Below are positions 55,972 through 64,000 of a stretch of 64,000 bases of DNA, in pieces. The DNA lies in the NCBI GenBank assembly GCA_944326085.1, contig CALVCL010000012.1, positions 186,001 through 250,000 of the forward strand, given 5' to 3'. Positions within the stretch are counted from its first letter, which is position 1. Each line of letters begins with the position of its first letter. Source of the stretch: an uncultured Tidjanibacter sp. (GTDB lineage: Bacteria > Bacteroidota > Bacteroidia > Bacteroidales > Rikenellaceae). The position numbers and the translations under genes were made by a program. The notes beneath the pieces are model-generated. The model had not been told where the DNA came from and ran no database searches. It saw only the letters and a program-made list of their open reading frames with translations.

Positions 55972-56784
55972 ATGGCTGGCTCAAAAATACTATACGTTTG
56001 TCAGGAGATAACCCCTTATCTACCACCGACTGACATTTCGTCGGAATGCAGGCAACTTGTACAGGCCATGCAGGAGCGGGGCAATGAAACAAGAACTTTC
56101 ATGCCGCGCTACGGCGTTATAAACGAAAGGCGCAATCAGTTGCATGAGGTCATCCGCCTTTCGGGAATGAACCTTATCATCGACGACAATGACCACCAGC
56201 TTATCATTAAGGTGGCTTCCATACCGTCGGCAAGGGTTCAGATATATTTCATCGACAACGACGATTATTTTGCCCGCAAGGCAGTACTGAACGACCCAGA
56301 CAATGGAAAGCCTTTCCAAGATAACGACGAAAGAGCCACTTTCTTCGCAAGGGGCGTACTCGAAACTGTACGCAAGTTGAGGTGGACTCCTGATATTGTC
56401 CACTGTCACGGCTGGTTCTCGTCAGTCATGCCTATATATCTACGCAACACATTCGCTGACGATCCGATGTTCAGTAATGTAAAAATTGCTGTTTCGATAT
56501 ACGACGATGCCTTCGCCGGAACACTTGCTCCCGAGTTCCGTCAGAAAATCGAGAACGAGAATATCAACGACACAAAACTGTCATTGCTTGACAATCCTTC
56601 ATACGAAAACGTCATGAAACTCGTTATAGAGTATGCCGATGGTATTGTTATGCGCACGCCAAACCCATCACCGGAAATAACTGCAGCATTGGGGAAGGCA
56701 GGAAAGCCGATAATGGCATGGCAGCCGGCCGATACTCCCGACTATTTCGACAATTACCAGAAATTCTATGAAGGGCTTCTATAA
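55972..56784 (+). CDS. Truncated GT5-type glycogen synthase-like protein
   Basis: Encodes 270 residues that match only the N-terminal Rossmann domain of glycogen/starch synthase (GT5): ILYVCQEITPYLPP, YFARKAVLNDPDNGK, ERATFFARGVLE and DIVHCHGWFSS. The ADP-glucose Lys-x-Gly-Gly motif near the N-terminus is replaced (ITPYLPPTDISSEC), and the whole C-terminal nucleotide-binding domain is missing. It is therefore unlikely to make glycogen. Short proteins of this kind recur in Bacteroidetes next to DUF4270. The last 17 bases overlap the next gene, so the two are coupled. Confidence 0.85.
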   Translation: MAGSKILYVCQEITPYLPPTDISSECRQLVQAMQERGNETRTFMPRYGVINERRNQLHEVIRLSGMNLIIDDNDHQLIIKVASIPSARVQIYFIDNDDYFARKAVLNDPDNGKPFQDNDERATFFARGVLETVRKLRWTPDIVHCHGWFSSVMPIYLRNTFADDPMFSNVKIAVSIYDDAFAGTLAPEFRQKIENENINDTKLSLLDNPSYENVMKLVIEYADGIVMRTPNPSPEITAALGKAGKPIMAWQPADTPDYFDNYQKFYEGLL

Positions 56785-58249
56785 GCACATCTCATTATTT
56801 GCCGTAGCGGTGACTGCGGCAATATTGGTTTCGTCATGCACAAATGTTGATGACACATTGGGTGGCAGTCTCATTCCCGGAGGTGGTGAAAAACTGGAAA
56901 TACGCATAGACACTATCGGGCTGGGTGCAAACGAAACCATAAAGGCCTTTCAAACATATACCGACTCCATCGGTCTTCGCGGCTCGACGGCCAACACCCG
57001 CGGCTCCATGAATACGAATGTGGGATATATAGGTTCCATGTCCGACCCTTTGCTTGGCATAACCTGCGGGGCATCCGCATTTACCGGTACGCCAGCCGAA
57101 CCTTATACCCCAAACTTCTTCAAAGGACGCAAAGGCCCGTTCGATTCTGTAAAGCTGGTAATCAACATGAAACTGGTCGGTGGCAATCCAAGCCAGAAAC
57201 AGACATTCAACATATATCGTCTGCGCGACTCTCTCGCCTATTCGACAGACACAATGTATTATCAGTCATTCCAATACGAAAAATATATCTACGAAGATCC
57301 CGTATTCTGTTTCGATTATTCAGGAGAGCCGACCGATATAGAAGAAATAAAACTGACAATACTTCCCGCAGGAGAGAAACTCCTCGAAGAACTTTACATG
57401 GCGGATACAATGCTGTTCTATAACGAAAAGACACTCGATTTTCTCGAACAGTTCAAAGGTTTCGTAATAGCACAGGCCCCTGGCACAACATCAGATGCAG
57501 CACTTTATGCCAACTATCTGCCTAACACCAACATGAACTTCTATTTCCAGCGCGAAAGGGACGAATGGGAAATAGAACTCGATACTGATGACGATGATTA
57601 CAAGGGAGAAAAAGAAGTTACTGCCGCATTCCAGATATCATTCTCCGATGCGGAAGGCACATACAATACATCCGTAGCCTGCATATCACACGACTACAGT
57701 GGTACACAATACGCAGGCCTTAACGACAAACAGGAAATTGCTGTTGACGGTTCAGCATACATACAGGGCATAGGAGGCATGGCTACGGTATTGGAATTCC
57801 CAGACGGATTTTTCGATGCCATCGAGGCTCTCAAGCCAACTACCGATTACGGTATCTTCATAAATCAGGCACAAATGTATGTTTGGATGACGGAACATAC
57901 CATCGAAGCATACGACAAGGCATTCCAGATGTTGGGAAGTTATACCGACTATGGTAGATTTACAACCATACCCGACTATTACATATCTGGTTCCTCGAGT
58001 ATCGAGGTAGCTTACGGAGGAGAGTTGAACCGAACGCCTGGTAAAGGCTATTACATGATGGATATCTCCTCGTTCCTTCAGCATGCCCTACAGAATGACG
58101 ACGATGAAAGCCGACGCTTCACTATAGCCCCGACATATTCGCCATACACGCCATTTTCCGACTATCTTTCAAAGATACAGGTCAATGGCAGCAGCGAACC
58201 GATAAGGGTTAAAATCACCTATACACTCATAGCACCCGACGAGAAATAG
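56768..58249 (+). CDS. DUF4270 lipoprotein
   Basis: Encodes 493 residues. MKGFYKHISLFAVAVTAAIL is followed by VSSC, a lipobox with Cys24. The DUF4270 body (about 40-480) is beta-rich with many acidic residues. It belongs to a Bacteroidetes-only family of unknown role; the usual neighbour is the GT5-like gene, as here. It would sit in the outer membrane. The 17-base overlap implies translational coupling with that gene. Confidence 0.85.
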   Translation: MKGFYKHISLFAVAVTAAILVSSCTNVDDTLGGSLIPGGGEKLEIRIDTIGLGANETIKAFQTYTDSIGLRGSTANTRGSMNTNVGYIGSMSDPLLGITCGASAFTGTPAEPYTPNFFKGRKGPFDSVKLVINMKLVGGNPSQKQTFNIYRLRDSLAYSTDTMYYQSFQYEKYIYEDPVFCFDYSGEPTDIEEIKLTILPAGEKLLEELYMADTMLFYNEKTLDFLEQFKGFVIAQAPGTTSDAALYANYLPNTNMNFYFQRERDEWEIELDTDDDDYKGEKEVTAAFQISFSDAEGTYNTSVACISHDYSGTQYAGLNDKQEIAVDGSAYIQGIGGMATVLEFPDGFFDAIEALKPTTDYGIFINQAQMYVWMTEHTIEAYDKAFQMLGSYTDYGRFTTIPDYYISGSSSIEVAYGGELNRTPGKGYYMMDISSFLQHALQNDDDESRRFTIAPTYSPYTPFSDYLSKIQVNGSSEPIRVKITYTLIAPDEK

Positions 58250-58253
58250 ACTG

Positions 58254-58288
58254 AACAGAACCTAAAAATATGTTTTAGGTTCTGTTTT
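58254..58288 (+). terminator. Terminator after the DUF4270 gene
   Basis: A 14-bp perfect stem (aacagaacctaaaa / ttttaggttctgtt) with 5-base loop ends in further T. It lies between the DUF4270 gene and topA and may be passed in part by read-through. Confidence 0.75.
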
Positions 58289-58308
58289 CATAGACACCCA
58301 TACCTACA

Positions 58309-60642
58309 ATGGCGCAGGAAAAGAAGCAAACAACCACAAAAAAGGCCCACGAGAACCTTGTTATTGTCGAATCTCCGGCCAAAGCTAAAACAATCGAGAA
58401 ATTCCTTGGGAAAGACTACACTGTGATGTCTAGTTACGGTCACATCCGCGACCTGTCGAAGAAGGAACTCGGCATAGATATAAAAAACAACTTCCAACCC
58501 GACTACGAGATATCACCTGACAAGAAGAAACTTGTCGAAACACTAGCAAAAAACGCACATGATGCCAAACAGGTGTGGCTTGCATCCGATGAAGACCGCG
58601 AAGGAGAAGCCATAGCCTGGCACCTCAGCCAAGTTTTGGGACTGCCTGTCGACCGCACACGGCGCATAGTATTCCACGAAATTACCAAAAGTGCGATAAT
58701 AAATGCCATAGAGCATCCGCGCACAATAGACATGAACCTCGTCAATGCCCAGCAGGCACGACGCGTACTGGATCGCCTGGTAGGTTTCGAACTGTCCCCA
58801 GTGCTGTGGAAGAAGGTCAAACCGTCGCTTTCGGCAGGGAGGGTACAAAGCGTAGCCGTGAGGCTTATTGTAGAGAAAGAAAGGGAGATAATGAACTTCG
58901 CGCCGTCGCCATATTATAGGGTGACAGCACGCTTTTACCGCAACGACGACCCATCAAAAACTCTATTCAAGGCTGAACTCGACAACCGCTTCCAGACGGC
59001 CGAGGAAGCAGAACAATTCCTTGCTTCGTGCCGCGATGCTGCATTCAAAGTTATCAGTTGCGAAAGCAAACCGGCCGAAAGGTATCCTGCGGGCCCGTTC
59101 ACCACATCGACCCTCCAGCAGGAGGCAGGCCGCAAACTGGGCATGTCTGTTGCACAGACAATGACCGTTGCTCAGCGTCTGTACGAAAGCGGTTACATAA
59201 CCTACATGCGTACAGACTCGCAGAACCTGTCGTCACAGGCTATTGCCGCTGCACGCGAGGAAATCATAAAACTGTTCGGAGAGCAGTACAGTTCCTCGCG
59301 CCAATACAAAACCAAGAGCAAAGGTGCACAGGAGGCCCACGAAGCTATCCGCCCATCCTATCTCAACCGTCAACAGATAGATGGTACGACAGAGGAACAG
59401 CGTCTTTACGAACTTATCTGGAAACGTACAGTGGCATCACAGATGTCACCGGCCCGCATTGAGAAAACCGTTGCCCGCATATCGGCAGACACATCGCCAT
59501 ACAAATTTACAGCAACCGGCGAAGTCGTGATGTTCGATGGATTTTTGAAACTGTACAGTGAGACTGTCGAAGACGAAACTGAAGAAGGACCGGACAATGT
59601 ACTACCGGAACTCAATACAGGAGATGTTCTTTCGTATCAGGACATATCTGCTACAGAACGGTTCACCCAGCCGCCTTTCCGATACAGCGAAGCATCTCTT
59701 GTCCGCCGTCTTGAGGAACTCGGTATAGGGCGTCCGTCAACATATGCTCCGACAATATCCACAATCATAGCCCGCGGATACGTAATACGTCAAAACAAGC
59801 CAGGTGAGAAACGTGCCTACAATCTTATAAAATTAGAAAAAGGTAAGATAACCACCAAGGAACTGTCGGAAACTGTAGGTCGCGAAAAAGCCAAACTGGC
59901 TCCTACCGATATAGGCATGATTGTCAACGACTATCTCGACAAACACTTCGAAAAGATACTCGACTATAACTTCACCGCCAATGTCGAAAAGGAATTCGAC
60001 GAAATAGCAGAAGGCGAAAAGGAGTGGACAAAGATGATATCCGATTTCTACGCCAAGTTCCACCCGACCGTTGAACAGGCGCTCGAGGAACAGCCTTCAC
60101 GCAACAGCAAGGAGCGAGTGCTTGGCGTTGACCCGAAAACAGGCCGTCAGGTGTCGGCCCGCATAGGACGTTACGGTCCCATGGTTCAAATTGAGGCCGA
60201 GGAGGGCGGCAAGCCGCGCTATGCGAGCATGAAGAAAGGACAGCTCATCGACACCATTACGCTTGACGAAGCTCTTGCTCTTTTCGCCCTTCCCCGCACG
60301 CTTGGTGAATATGAAGGCAAGGAAGTTGTGGTGTCCACCGGACGTTACGGCCCCTATGTACGTTACGATGGCAAGTTTACTTCGCTGCCACGAAAGGATG
60401 ACCCGTACAGCATCACGCTGGAACGTGCCATAGAGCTGATACACGAAAAAGAAAATGCCGCCAAAGCCTCCAAGGAACCTATAAAGGTATTTGAAGAGGA
60501 TGCTACGATGAAGGTGCTAAACGGACGCTACGGTCCGTACATCTCATGGAACGGAAAGAACTACCGCATTCCAAAAGGAACCGACCCTGCAAGCCTCACT
60601 TTTGAACAGACCAAACAGATAATCGAAAAATCCCAAAAATAA
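58309..60642 (+). CDS. topA: DNA topoisomerase I
   Basis: Encodes 777 residues. The Toprim domain has Glu21 and the DEDREGE motif (Asp94, Asp96, Glu98). The catalytic Tyr299 is in GYITYMRTDS. The C-terminal part (about 600-777) consists of repeats around GRYGPMVQIE, GRYGPYVRYDGKF and GRYGPYISWNGKNY, the zinc-free Toprim_Crpt type, instead of the Cys fingers of E. coli. It relaxes negative supercoils. It ends in a strong terminator shared with cinA. Confidence 0.96.
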   Translation: MAQEKKQTTTKKAHENLVIVESPAKAKTIEKFLGKDYTVMSSYGHIRDLSKKELGIDIKNNFQPDYEISPDKKKLVETLAKNAHDAKQVWLASDEDREGEAIAWHLSQVLGLPVDRTRRIVFHEITKSAIINAIEHPRTIDMNLVNAQQARRVLDRLVGFELSPVLWKKVKPSLSAGRVQSVAVRLIVEKEREIMNFAPSPYYRVTARFYRNDDPSKTLFKAELDNRFQTAEEAEQFLASCRDAAFKVISCESKPAERYPAGPFTTSTLQQEAGRKLGMSVAQTMTVAQRLYESGYITYMRTDSQNLSSQAIAAAREEIIKLFGEQYSSSRQYKTKSKGAQEAHEAIRPSYLNRQQIDGTTEEQRLYELIWKRTVASQMSPARIEKTVARISADTSPYKFTATGEVVMFDGFLKLYSETVEDETEEGPDNVLPELNTGDVLSYQDISATERFTQPPFRYSEASLVRRLEELGIGRPSTYAPTISTIIARGYVIRQNKPGEKRAYNLIKLEKGKITTKELSETVGREKAKLAPTDIGMIVNDYLDKHFEKILDYNFTANVEKEFDEIAEGEKEWTKMISDFYAKFHPTVEQALEEQPSRNSKERVLGVDPKTGRQVSARIGRYGPMVQIEAEEGGKPRYASMKKGQLIDTITLDEALALFALPRTLGEYEGKEVVVSTGRYGPYVRYDGKFTSLPRKDDPYSITLERAIELIHEKENAAKASKEPIKVFEEDATMKVLNGRYGPYISWNGKNYRIPKGTDPASLTFEQTKQIIEKSQK

Positions 60643-60690
60643 AATAACCAAAGGCCGCTGAATTAAGTTTCAGCGGCCTTTGGTTATTTT
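60641..60690. terminator. Bidirectional terminator between topA and cinA
   Basis: A perfect 22-bp stem (60641-60662 / 60669-60690, 6-base loop) overlaps the topA stop codon and stands between convergent genes. Confidence 0.88.
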
Positions 60691-60698
60691 AAGGTCCA

Positions 60699-61946
60699 TT
60701 ACCGCAACGCAGACACAAGTTCAAGACGCAACATATTTGCGGCCGCCGCTGCAAAACGCTCTATATTCTGCGGACGCAGTCTACTGAACACGAACTTACG
60801 GGCCATCGTACCGTTCGGAGTAGCAAGCCCTATCCATACCGTACCGACAGGTTTCTCTTCACTACCGCCCGCAGGACCGGCTATCCCAGTTGTCGACAAC
60901 GCATAATCTGAACCGCACAGACAACGTACACCATCTGCCATTGCCATAGCAGTTTCCTCGCTCACGGCGCCATAGAGTTCCAACGTATCGCGAGGTACTC
61001 CAAGCACATTAGCCTTGACATCATTGCTGTACGACACAACCCCACCAAGGAAATACTCCGATGCTCCAGCCATTGCCGTAAACGATGCGCTCAATGCTCC
61101 TCCGGTACACGACTCCGCCACAGCCAAAGTAGCTCCTGCCTTTCGCAAAAGAGCAGCCGTCGCCGATGCTACAGTGTCATCTTCGTAACCGACAAAATAC
61201 TCTGGTATCATACGTTCGAGTTCCTTAAAACGCCTATCGATTTCCGTCTCCTCGCTGTCACTCTTGATATCGTAAGCCGACAAACGAAGTCTTATCTGAG
61301 ACGGACTTGGAAGATATGCAAGATGCAGGTATTCCGGCAAGGCATCTTCCCACGAAGCAATTGTTGCAGCAAGCACCGACTCGGCCAAACCAAATGTTAT
61401 GGCCGTACGGTGTACTACCTTGCCCTGTTTGAAATATGCCAGCAGTCGCGGCAACACTTCTGCGGTCATCAGCTCCTTCATCTCAAACGGAACGCCCGGA
61501 AGCGATACTACCACCTTACCGTCGCGCTCGAACCACATACCAGGCGCTGTTCCATGCAAATTCTGAAGCACCGTAGCCGTATCAGGCACCATAGCCTGTC
61601 CCCGGTTCAACTCGTTGTATTCTATTCCGCGCGCCGCAAGAGTACGCTCATTGCGCATATAAGTCTCTTCATCACACACCATTCTGCCACCAAACATCTC
61701 TGCAAGCGTCAGTTTTGTTATATCGTCCTTAGTCGGACCAAGGCCGCCTGTGATGATTACGGCATCCGACTTTGCCAAAGCACCGTCGACAGCCGCCACA
61801 ATCTCCCCGCGATTATCGCCTATGGAGAGTTTGCGCGTCACCGTAAACCCTGCCTCATTCAACCGTGCAGCTATCCATGCAGAATTGGTATCCACTATCT
61901 GGCCGATAAGTATCTCATCGCCTATAGTAATGATTTCAGTATTCAT
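60699..61946 (-). CDS. cinA: CinA family nicotinamide-nucleotide amidohydrolase
   Basis: Encodes 415 residues. The N-terminal MoCF-like domain (about 1-170) begins EIITIGDEILIGQIVDTNSA and has ITGGLGPTKDDITK; it matches the ADP-ribose pyrophosphatase part of CinA. The C-terminal domain (about 255-415) has AVAESCTGGALSASFTAMAGAS and STTGIAGPAGGSEEKPVGTVW, the NMN deamidase. It recycles NMN to NaMN, linking to nadC elsewhere in the window. It is the last gene of the cvpA-rsgA-trmH-cinA run, 23 bases after trmH. Confidence 0.92.
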   Translation of the reverse strand: MNTEIITIGDEILIGQIVDTNSAWIAARLNEAGFTVTRKLSIGDNRGEIVAAVDGALAKSDAVIITGGLGPTKDDITKLTLAEMFGGRMVCDEETYMRNERTLAARGIEYNELNRGQAMVPDTATVLQNLHGTAPGMWFERDGKVVVSLPGVPFEMKELMTAEVLPRLLAYFKQGKVVHRTAITFGLAESVLAATIASWEDALPEYLHLAYLPSPSQIRLRLSAYDIKSDSEETEIDRRFKELERMIPEYFVGYEDDTVASATAALLRKAGATLAVAESCTGGALSASFTAMAGASEYFLGGVVSYSNDVKANVLGVPRDTLELYGAVSEETAMAMADGVRCLCGSDYALSTTGIAGPAGGSEEKPVGTVWIGLATPNGTMARKFVFSRLRPQNIERFAAAAANMLRLELVSALR

Positions 61947-61969
61947 ATGATTCTATATTGTCGCATTTC

Positions 61970-62662
61970 CTACTGCGGAAAGTGCATATCAAGTATCGTC
62001 TCTGCACCGCGTATGCTTTTGGTCATCCATTCAAGCAACAAACGCTGACGTTCGCATTCCCCGAGCCGCCATGCGGCCGCACTGCCATGCAGTTTCTGCG
62101 ACAGCATATACAACACTATTGAGGCTGAGGCCGACACATTTAGGCTCTCCACAAATCCGCACATCGGAATACGCAGGAATCCGTCGGCAGCAGCAATCAC
62201 TTCATCGCTCACACCGGCATGTTCCGTACCGAAAAACACCACAAAGGGAGATGCAGTCACATCGAACACCTCCGGACTTATATCACCGCTATGTGGTGTT
62301 GTGGCAATGATACGGTATCCGGCTTTGCGAAACGATGCGATGGCCTCGCTCGTATCTGCATGACGGCAAATATCAATCCATTTGTCTGATCCTTTCACCA
62401 CATCCGCATTAGGCGAGAACGGACAAAGCGTCTCGACCGTATGTATATCCTGTATACCGAAAGCCTCACAGGTGCGTATTATGGCACTTGCATTCTGCGA
62501 ATGAAACGTATTCTCCATGCATACCGTCATCCAGCGCGTACGCATGTCAAGCACACGCAACAGGGTATCGAGCCTCTCGGGCAGCATAAATTGTGTCAAA
62601 TAGTCAGTACGCTCACGATACCATGACGTACCGTATTCCTGCCTACTGTCGGTATTTTCCAT
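61970..62662 (-). CDS. trmH: TrmH-type tRNA/rRNA 2'-O-methyltransferase
   Basis: Encodes 230 residues of the SPOUT family. ENTFHSQNASAIIRTCEAFG is motif 1, VVFFGTEHAGVSDEVI motif 2, IPMCGFVESLNVSASASI motif 3. The N-terminal helical part with ERTDYLTQFMLPERLDTL is typical of TrmH, which methylates G18 in the D loop of tRNA. I use the ATG at 62662; the TTG three codons upstream is less likely. The start overlaps the end of rsgA by 20 bases. Confidence 0.88.
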   Translation of the reverse strand: MENTDSRQEYGTSWYRERTDYLTQFMLPERLDTLLRVLDMRTRWMTVCMENTFHSQNASAIIRTCEAFGIQDIHTVETLCPFSPNADVVKGSDKWIDICRHADTSEAIASFRKAGYRIIATTPHSGDISPEVFDVTASPFVVFFGTEHAGVSDEVIAAADGFLRIPMCGFVESLNVSASASIVLYMLSQKLHGSAAAWRLGECERQRLLLEWMTKSIRGAETILDMHFPQ

Positions 62663-63572
62663 CTTCGTCAAGCAGTTTCAAATAGCTTATGTACCTCTGC
62701 GGAGCTATTTCACCGCGTTCCACGGCAGCCACCACAGCACAACCAGGTTCATGGGTATGGGTACAGTTGTAATACTGGCATTCGGGCGAATAACGCATGA
62801 ATTCAGGAAAATATCGGAATACTTCTCCCTGACCGATATCGACCAAACCGAACCCCTTAATACCTGGAGTATCAATAATACTTCCGCCTCCCTCGAGAGC
62901 ATACATGCGAGCGAATGTCGTAGTATGCATGCCTTTGTGGTGACGGTCCGAAATTTTGTGTATGCGTACATCGGCATCAGGTAGCAGCGACTTGATTATT
63001 GTCGACTTGCCGACTCCCGAATTGCCTGTAAGAAGTGTCGTACGACCGGCTGTCAATTCGCGCAGCGTCTCCAGCCCTTCTCTTTCTGCGGCAGCAACGG
63101 GATAGACCTTATATCCTGCCGTCTCATATATGGTCATGAACTCCTCAAGTTCCTCCGGACGTTCGGATGCAAGGTCAAGTTTGTTGAGTATTATCGCAGC
63201 CGGAATATCGTAGGCCTCGCATGTTACAAGAAAACGATCGATAAACTCAGTGTTCGTAACCGGTGAGAAAAGCGTAGCAACGATAAGGGCCTGGTCAAGA
63301 TTCGACGCTATTATATGAGCCTCCTTGGAAAGGTTCGATGCCCGCCTGATAAGATAGTTACGGCGCGGTTCCACAGCTGTGATGACAGTATTGCCGTCAT
63401 CGTCTGTTTCATAAAGCACCCTGTCTCCAACCGCCACAGGATTTGTCGTGCGCACGTTATTCAGACGTAGACGGCCGCGCAGTTTGGTCTCGAGACGCAC
63501 ACCCTCGTCGGTCTGTATAATATAATGGCTCCCCGTGCTTTCGGTTACAGTTCCAGTGCCGTTCTGTGCCAT
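62643..63572 (-). CDS. rsgA: Ribosome small subunit GTPase RsgA
   Basis: Encodes 309 residues. An OB-fold N-terminus (about 1-70) is followed by a circularly permuted GTPase: G4 NKLD at 130-133 comes before G1 GNSGVGKS at 183-190 and G3 DTPG at 234-237. The C-terminal zinc site is Cys265, Cys270, His272 and Cys278. It tests the 30S subunit late in assembly. The end overlaps trmH by 20 bases and the start lies 3 bases after the cvpA stop. Confidence 0.96.
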   Translation of the reverse strand: MAQNGTGTVTESTGSHYIIQTDEGVRLETKLRGRLRLNNVRTTNPVAVGDRVLYETDDDGNTVITAVEPRRNYLIRRASNLSKEAHIIASNLDQALIVATLFSPVTNTEFIDRFLVTCEAYDIPAAIILNKLDLASERPEELEEFMTIYETAGYKVYPVAAAEREGLETLRELTAGRTTLLTGNSGVGKSTIIKSLLPDADVRIHKISDRHHKGMHTTTFARMYALEGGGSIIDTPGIKGFGLVDIGQGEVFRYFPEFMRYSPECQYYNCTHTHEPGCAVVAAVERGEIAPQRYISYLKLLDEDGKYRQ

Positions 63573-63575
63573 GCG

Positions 63576-64000
63576 TCAGTCGTTTTGATTGTCGTTGTCG
63601 GTTATGGACTCCTTTACATGCCGCAGATATGGAAATATGGCTTCGGTCATATCATGCAACGGCCTGTACACTACCGAATCATTTATCACGGACGGCTCCA
63701 CAAATTTAATGTTCTTATTCATGTCGACAAACGCACCGACAAGTATACCGAGCAGCAAACCTATCTTAACGACACTGAGTACCAAGCCGCCTATACGGTC
63801 CAATATCCCAAAACCGGTAAGGTGGAATACTTTCTTAAACAGATATCCTACAATAGCCAACGCCACTATACTGATGACAAATATTATAATGAAGCCAAGT
63901 ATGGATGCGAATTTCTCGTCCACGTCGAGCCATATACCAATACGACCGCTAAAGCGCAGGGCAAACATTATGCCCAAGACAAGACCTGCTATGCCGCACG
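63576..64000 (-). CDS. CvpA family membrane protein (5' end cut)
   Basis: The frame continues to the right edge, so the start is outside the window; 141 residues are visible. It has two clear hydrophobic helices (ILGFIIIFVISIVALAIVGY and a later GLVLSVVKIGLLLGILVGAF) and the preceding visible residues GIAGLVLGIMFALRF belong to another helix. This is the CvpA pattern (colicin V production family). The polar C-terminal tail is short. It is the first visible gene of the cvpA-rsgA-trmH-cinA run. Confidence 0.85.
   Translation of the reverse strand, partial: CGIAGLVLGIMFALRFSGRIGIWLDVDEKFASILGFIIIFVISIVALAIVGYLFKKVFHLTGFGILDRIGGLVLSVVKIGLLLGILVGAFVDMNKNIKFVEPSVINDSVVYRPLHDMTEAIFPYLRHVKESITDNDNQND

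Overview
The window is a stretch of a Bacteroidales chromosome, probably from a gut-type anaerobe (Muribaculaceae or a close relative, by inference). Pointers to this group are the SecD-SecF fusion, the NuoC-NuoD fusion in a complex I operon without NuoEFG, the DUF4295, DUF3098 and DUF4270 genes, a BACON-domain lipoprotein, and repeated TAnnTTTG promoter boxes, the -7 consensus of the Bacteroidetes primary sigma factor. No tRNA, rRNA, insertion sequence, prophage or CRISPR array was found. Almost the whole window is vertically inherited core genome; the least typical stretches are at 27.3-31.5 kb and 38.2-39.7 kb.

Layout. 1-6.8 kb: housekeeping genes on the minus strand (YgjP-type metallopeptidase, rlmB, an ABC-F ATPase, rpe), then rmuC on the plus strand and the c-di-AMP synthase gene cdaA on the minus strand. 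7-17.4 kb: secDF, a small helix-turn-helix protein, dnaK, a dipeptidyl peptidase IV, nadC and a threonine aldolase. 17.4-27.3 kb: a complete 11-subunit-type complex I operon (nuoA, B, CD, H, I, J, K, L, M, N). 27.3-31.5 kb: accessory genes, including a secreted GH2-like protein that has lost both catalytic glutamates, a stand-alone HsdR N-terminal-type domain and a BACON lipoprotein. 31.7-33.2 kb: flavodoxin, a candidate structured RNA, and the rpmB-rpmG-DUF4295 ribosomal operon with an ideal promoter.

33.3-38.2 kb is a thiamin locus. thiD and a thiE paralogue run left. A TPP riboswitch drives thiE-thiC-thi4 to the right. The thiazole synthase is a Thi4 with His where the suicidal yeast enzyme has Cys, so it should be the catalytic, sulfide-using kind. 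38.3-39.7 kb holds three tandem paralogous small lipoproteins plus a possible 39-residue protein.

40-48.2 kb is a self-contained phosphate-starvation locus: phosphate-selective porin, pstSCAB, phoU and a PhoP/PhoR-type two-component system. It is preceded by three GTAACAT-like half-sites spaced exactly 11 bp apart, just upstream of a perfect -7 box. PstC carries an inserted periplasmic domain that looks like a piece of PstS. 48.2-64 kb: polyprenyl synthase, a YfhO-family membrane protein, ftsX, DUF3098, uppP, truB, queA, a truncated GT5-type protein overlapping a DUF4270 lipoprotein, topA, and a minus-strand operon cvpA-rsgA-trmH-cinA that runs off the right edge.

The points most worth a second look are the PstS-like lobe inside PstC, the Pho-box promoter, the catalytically dead GH2 protein, the structured RNA after flavodoxin, and the TPP riboswitch predicted to act by hiding a Shine-Dalgarno sequence.
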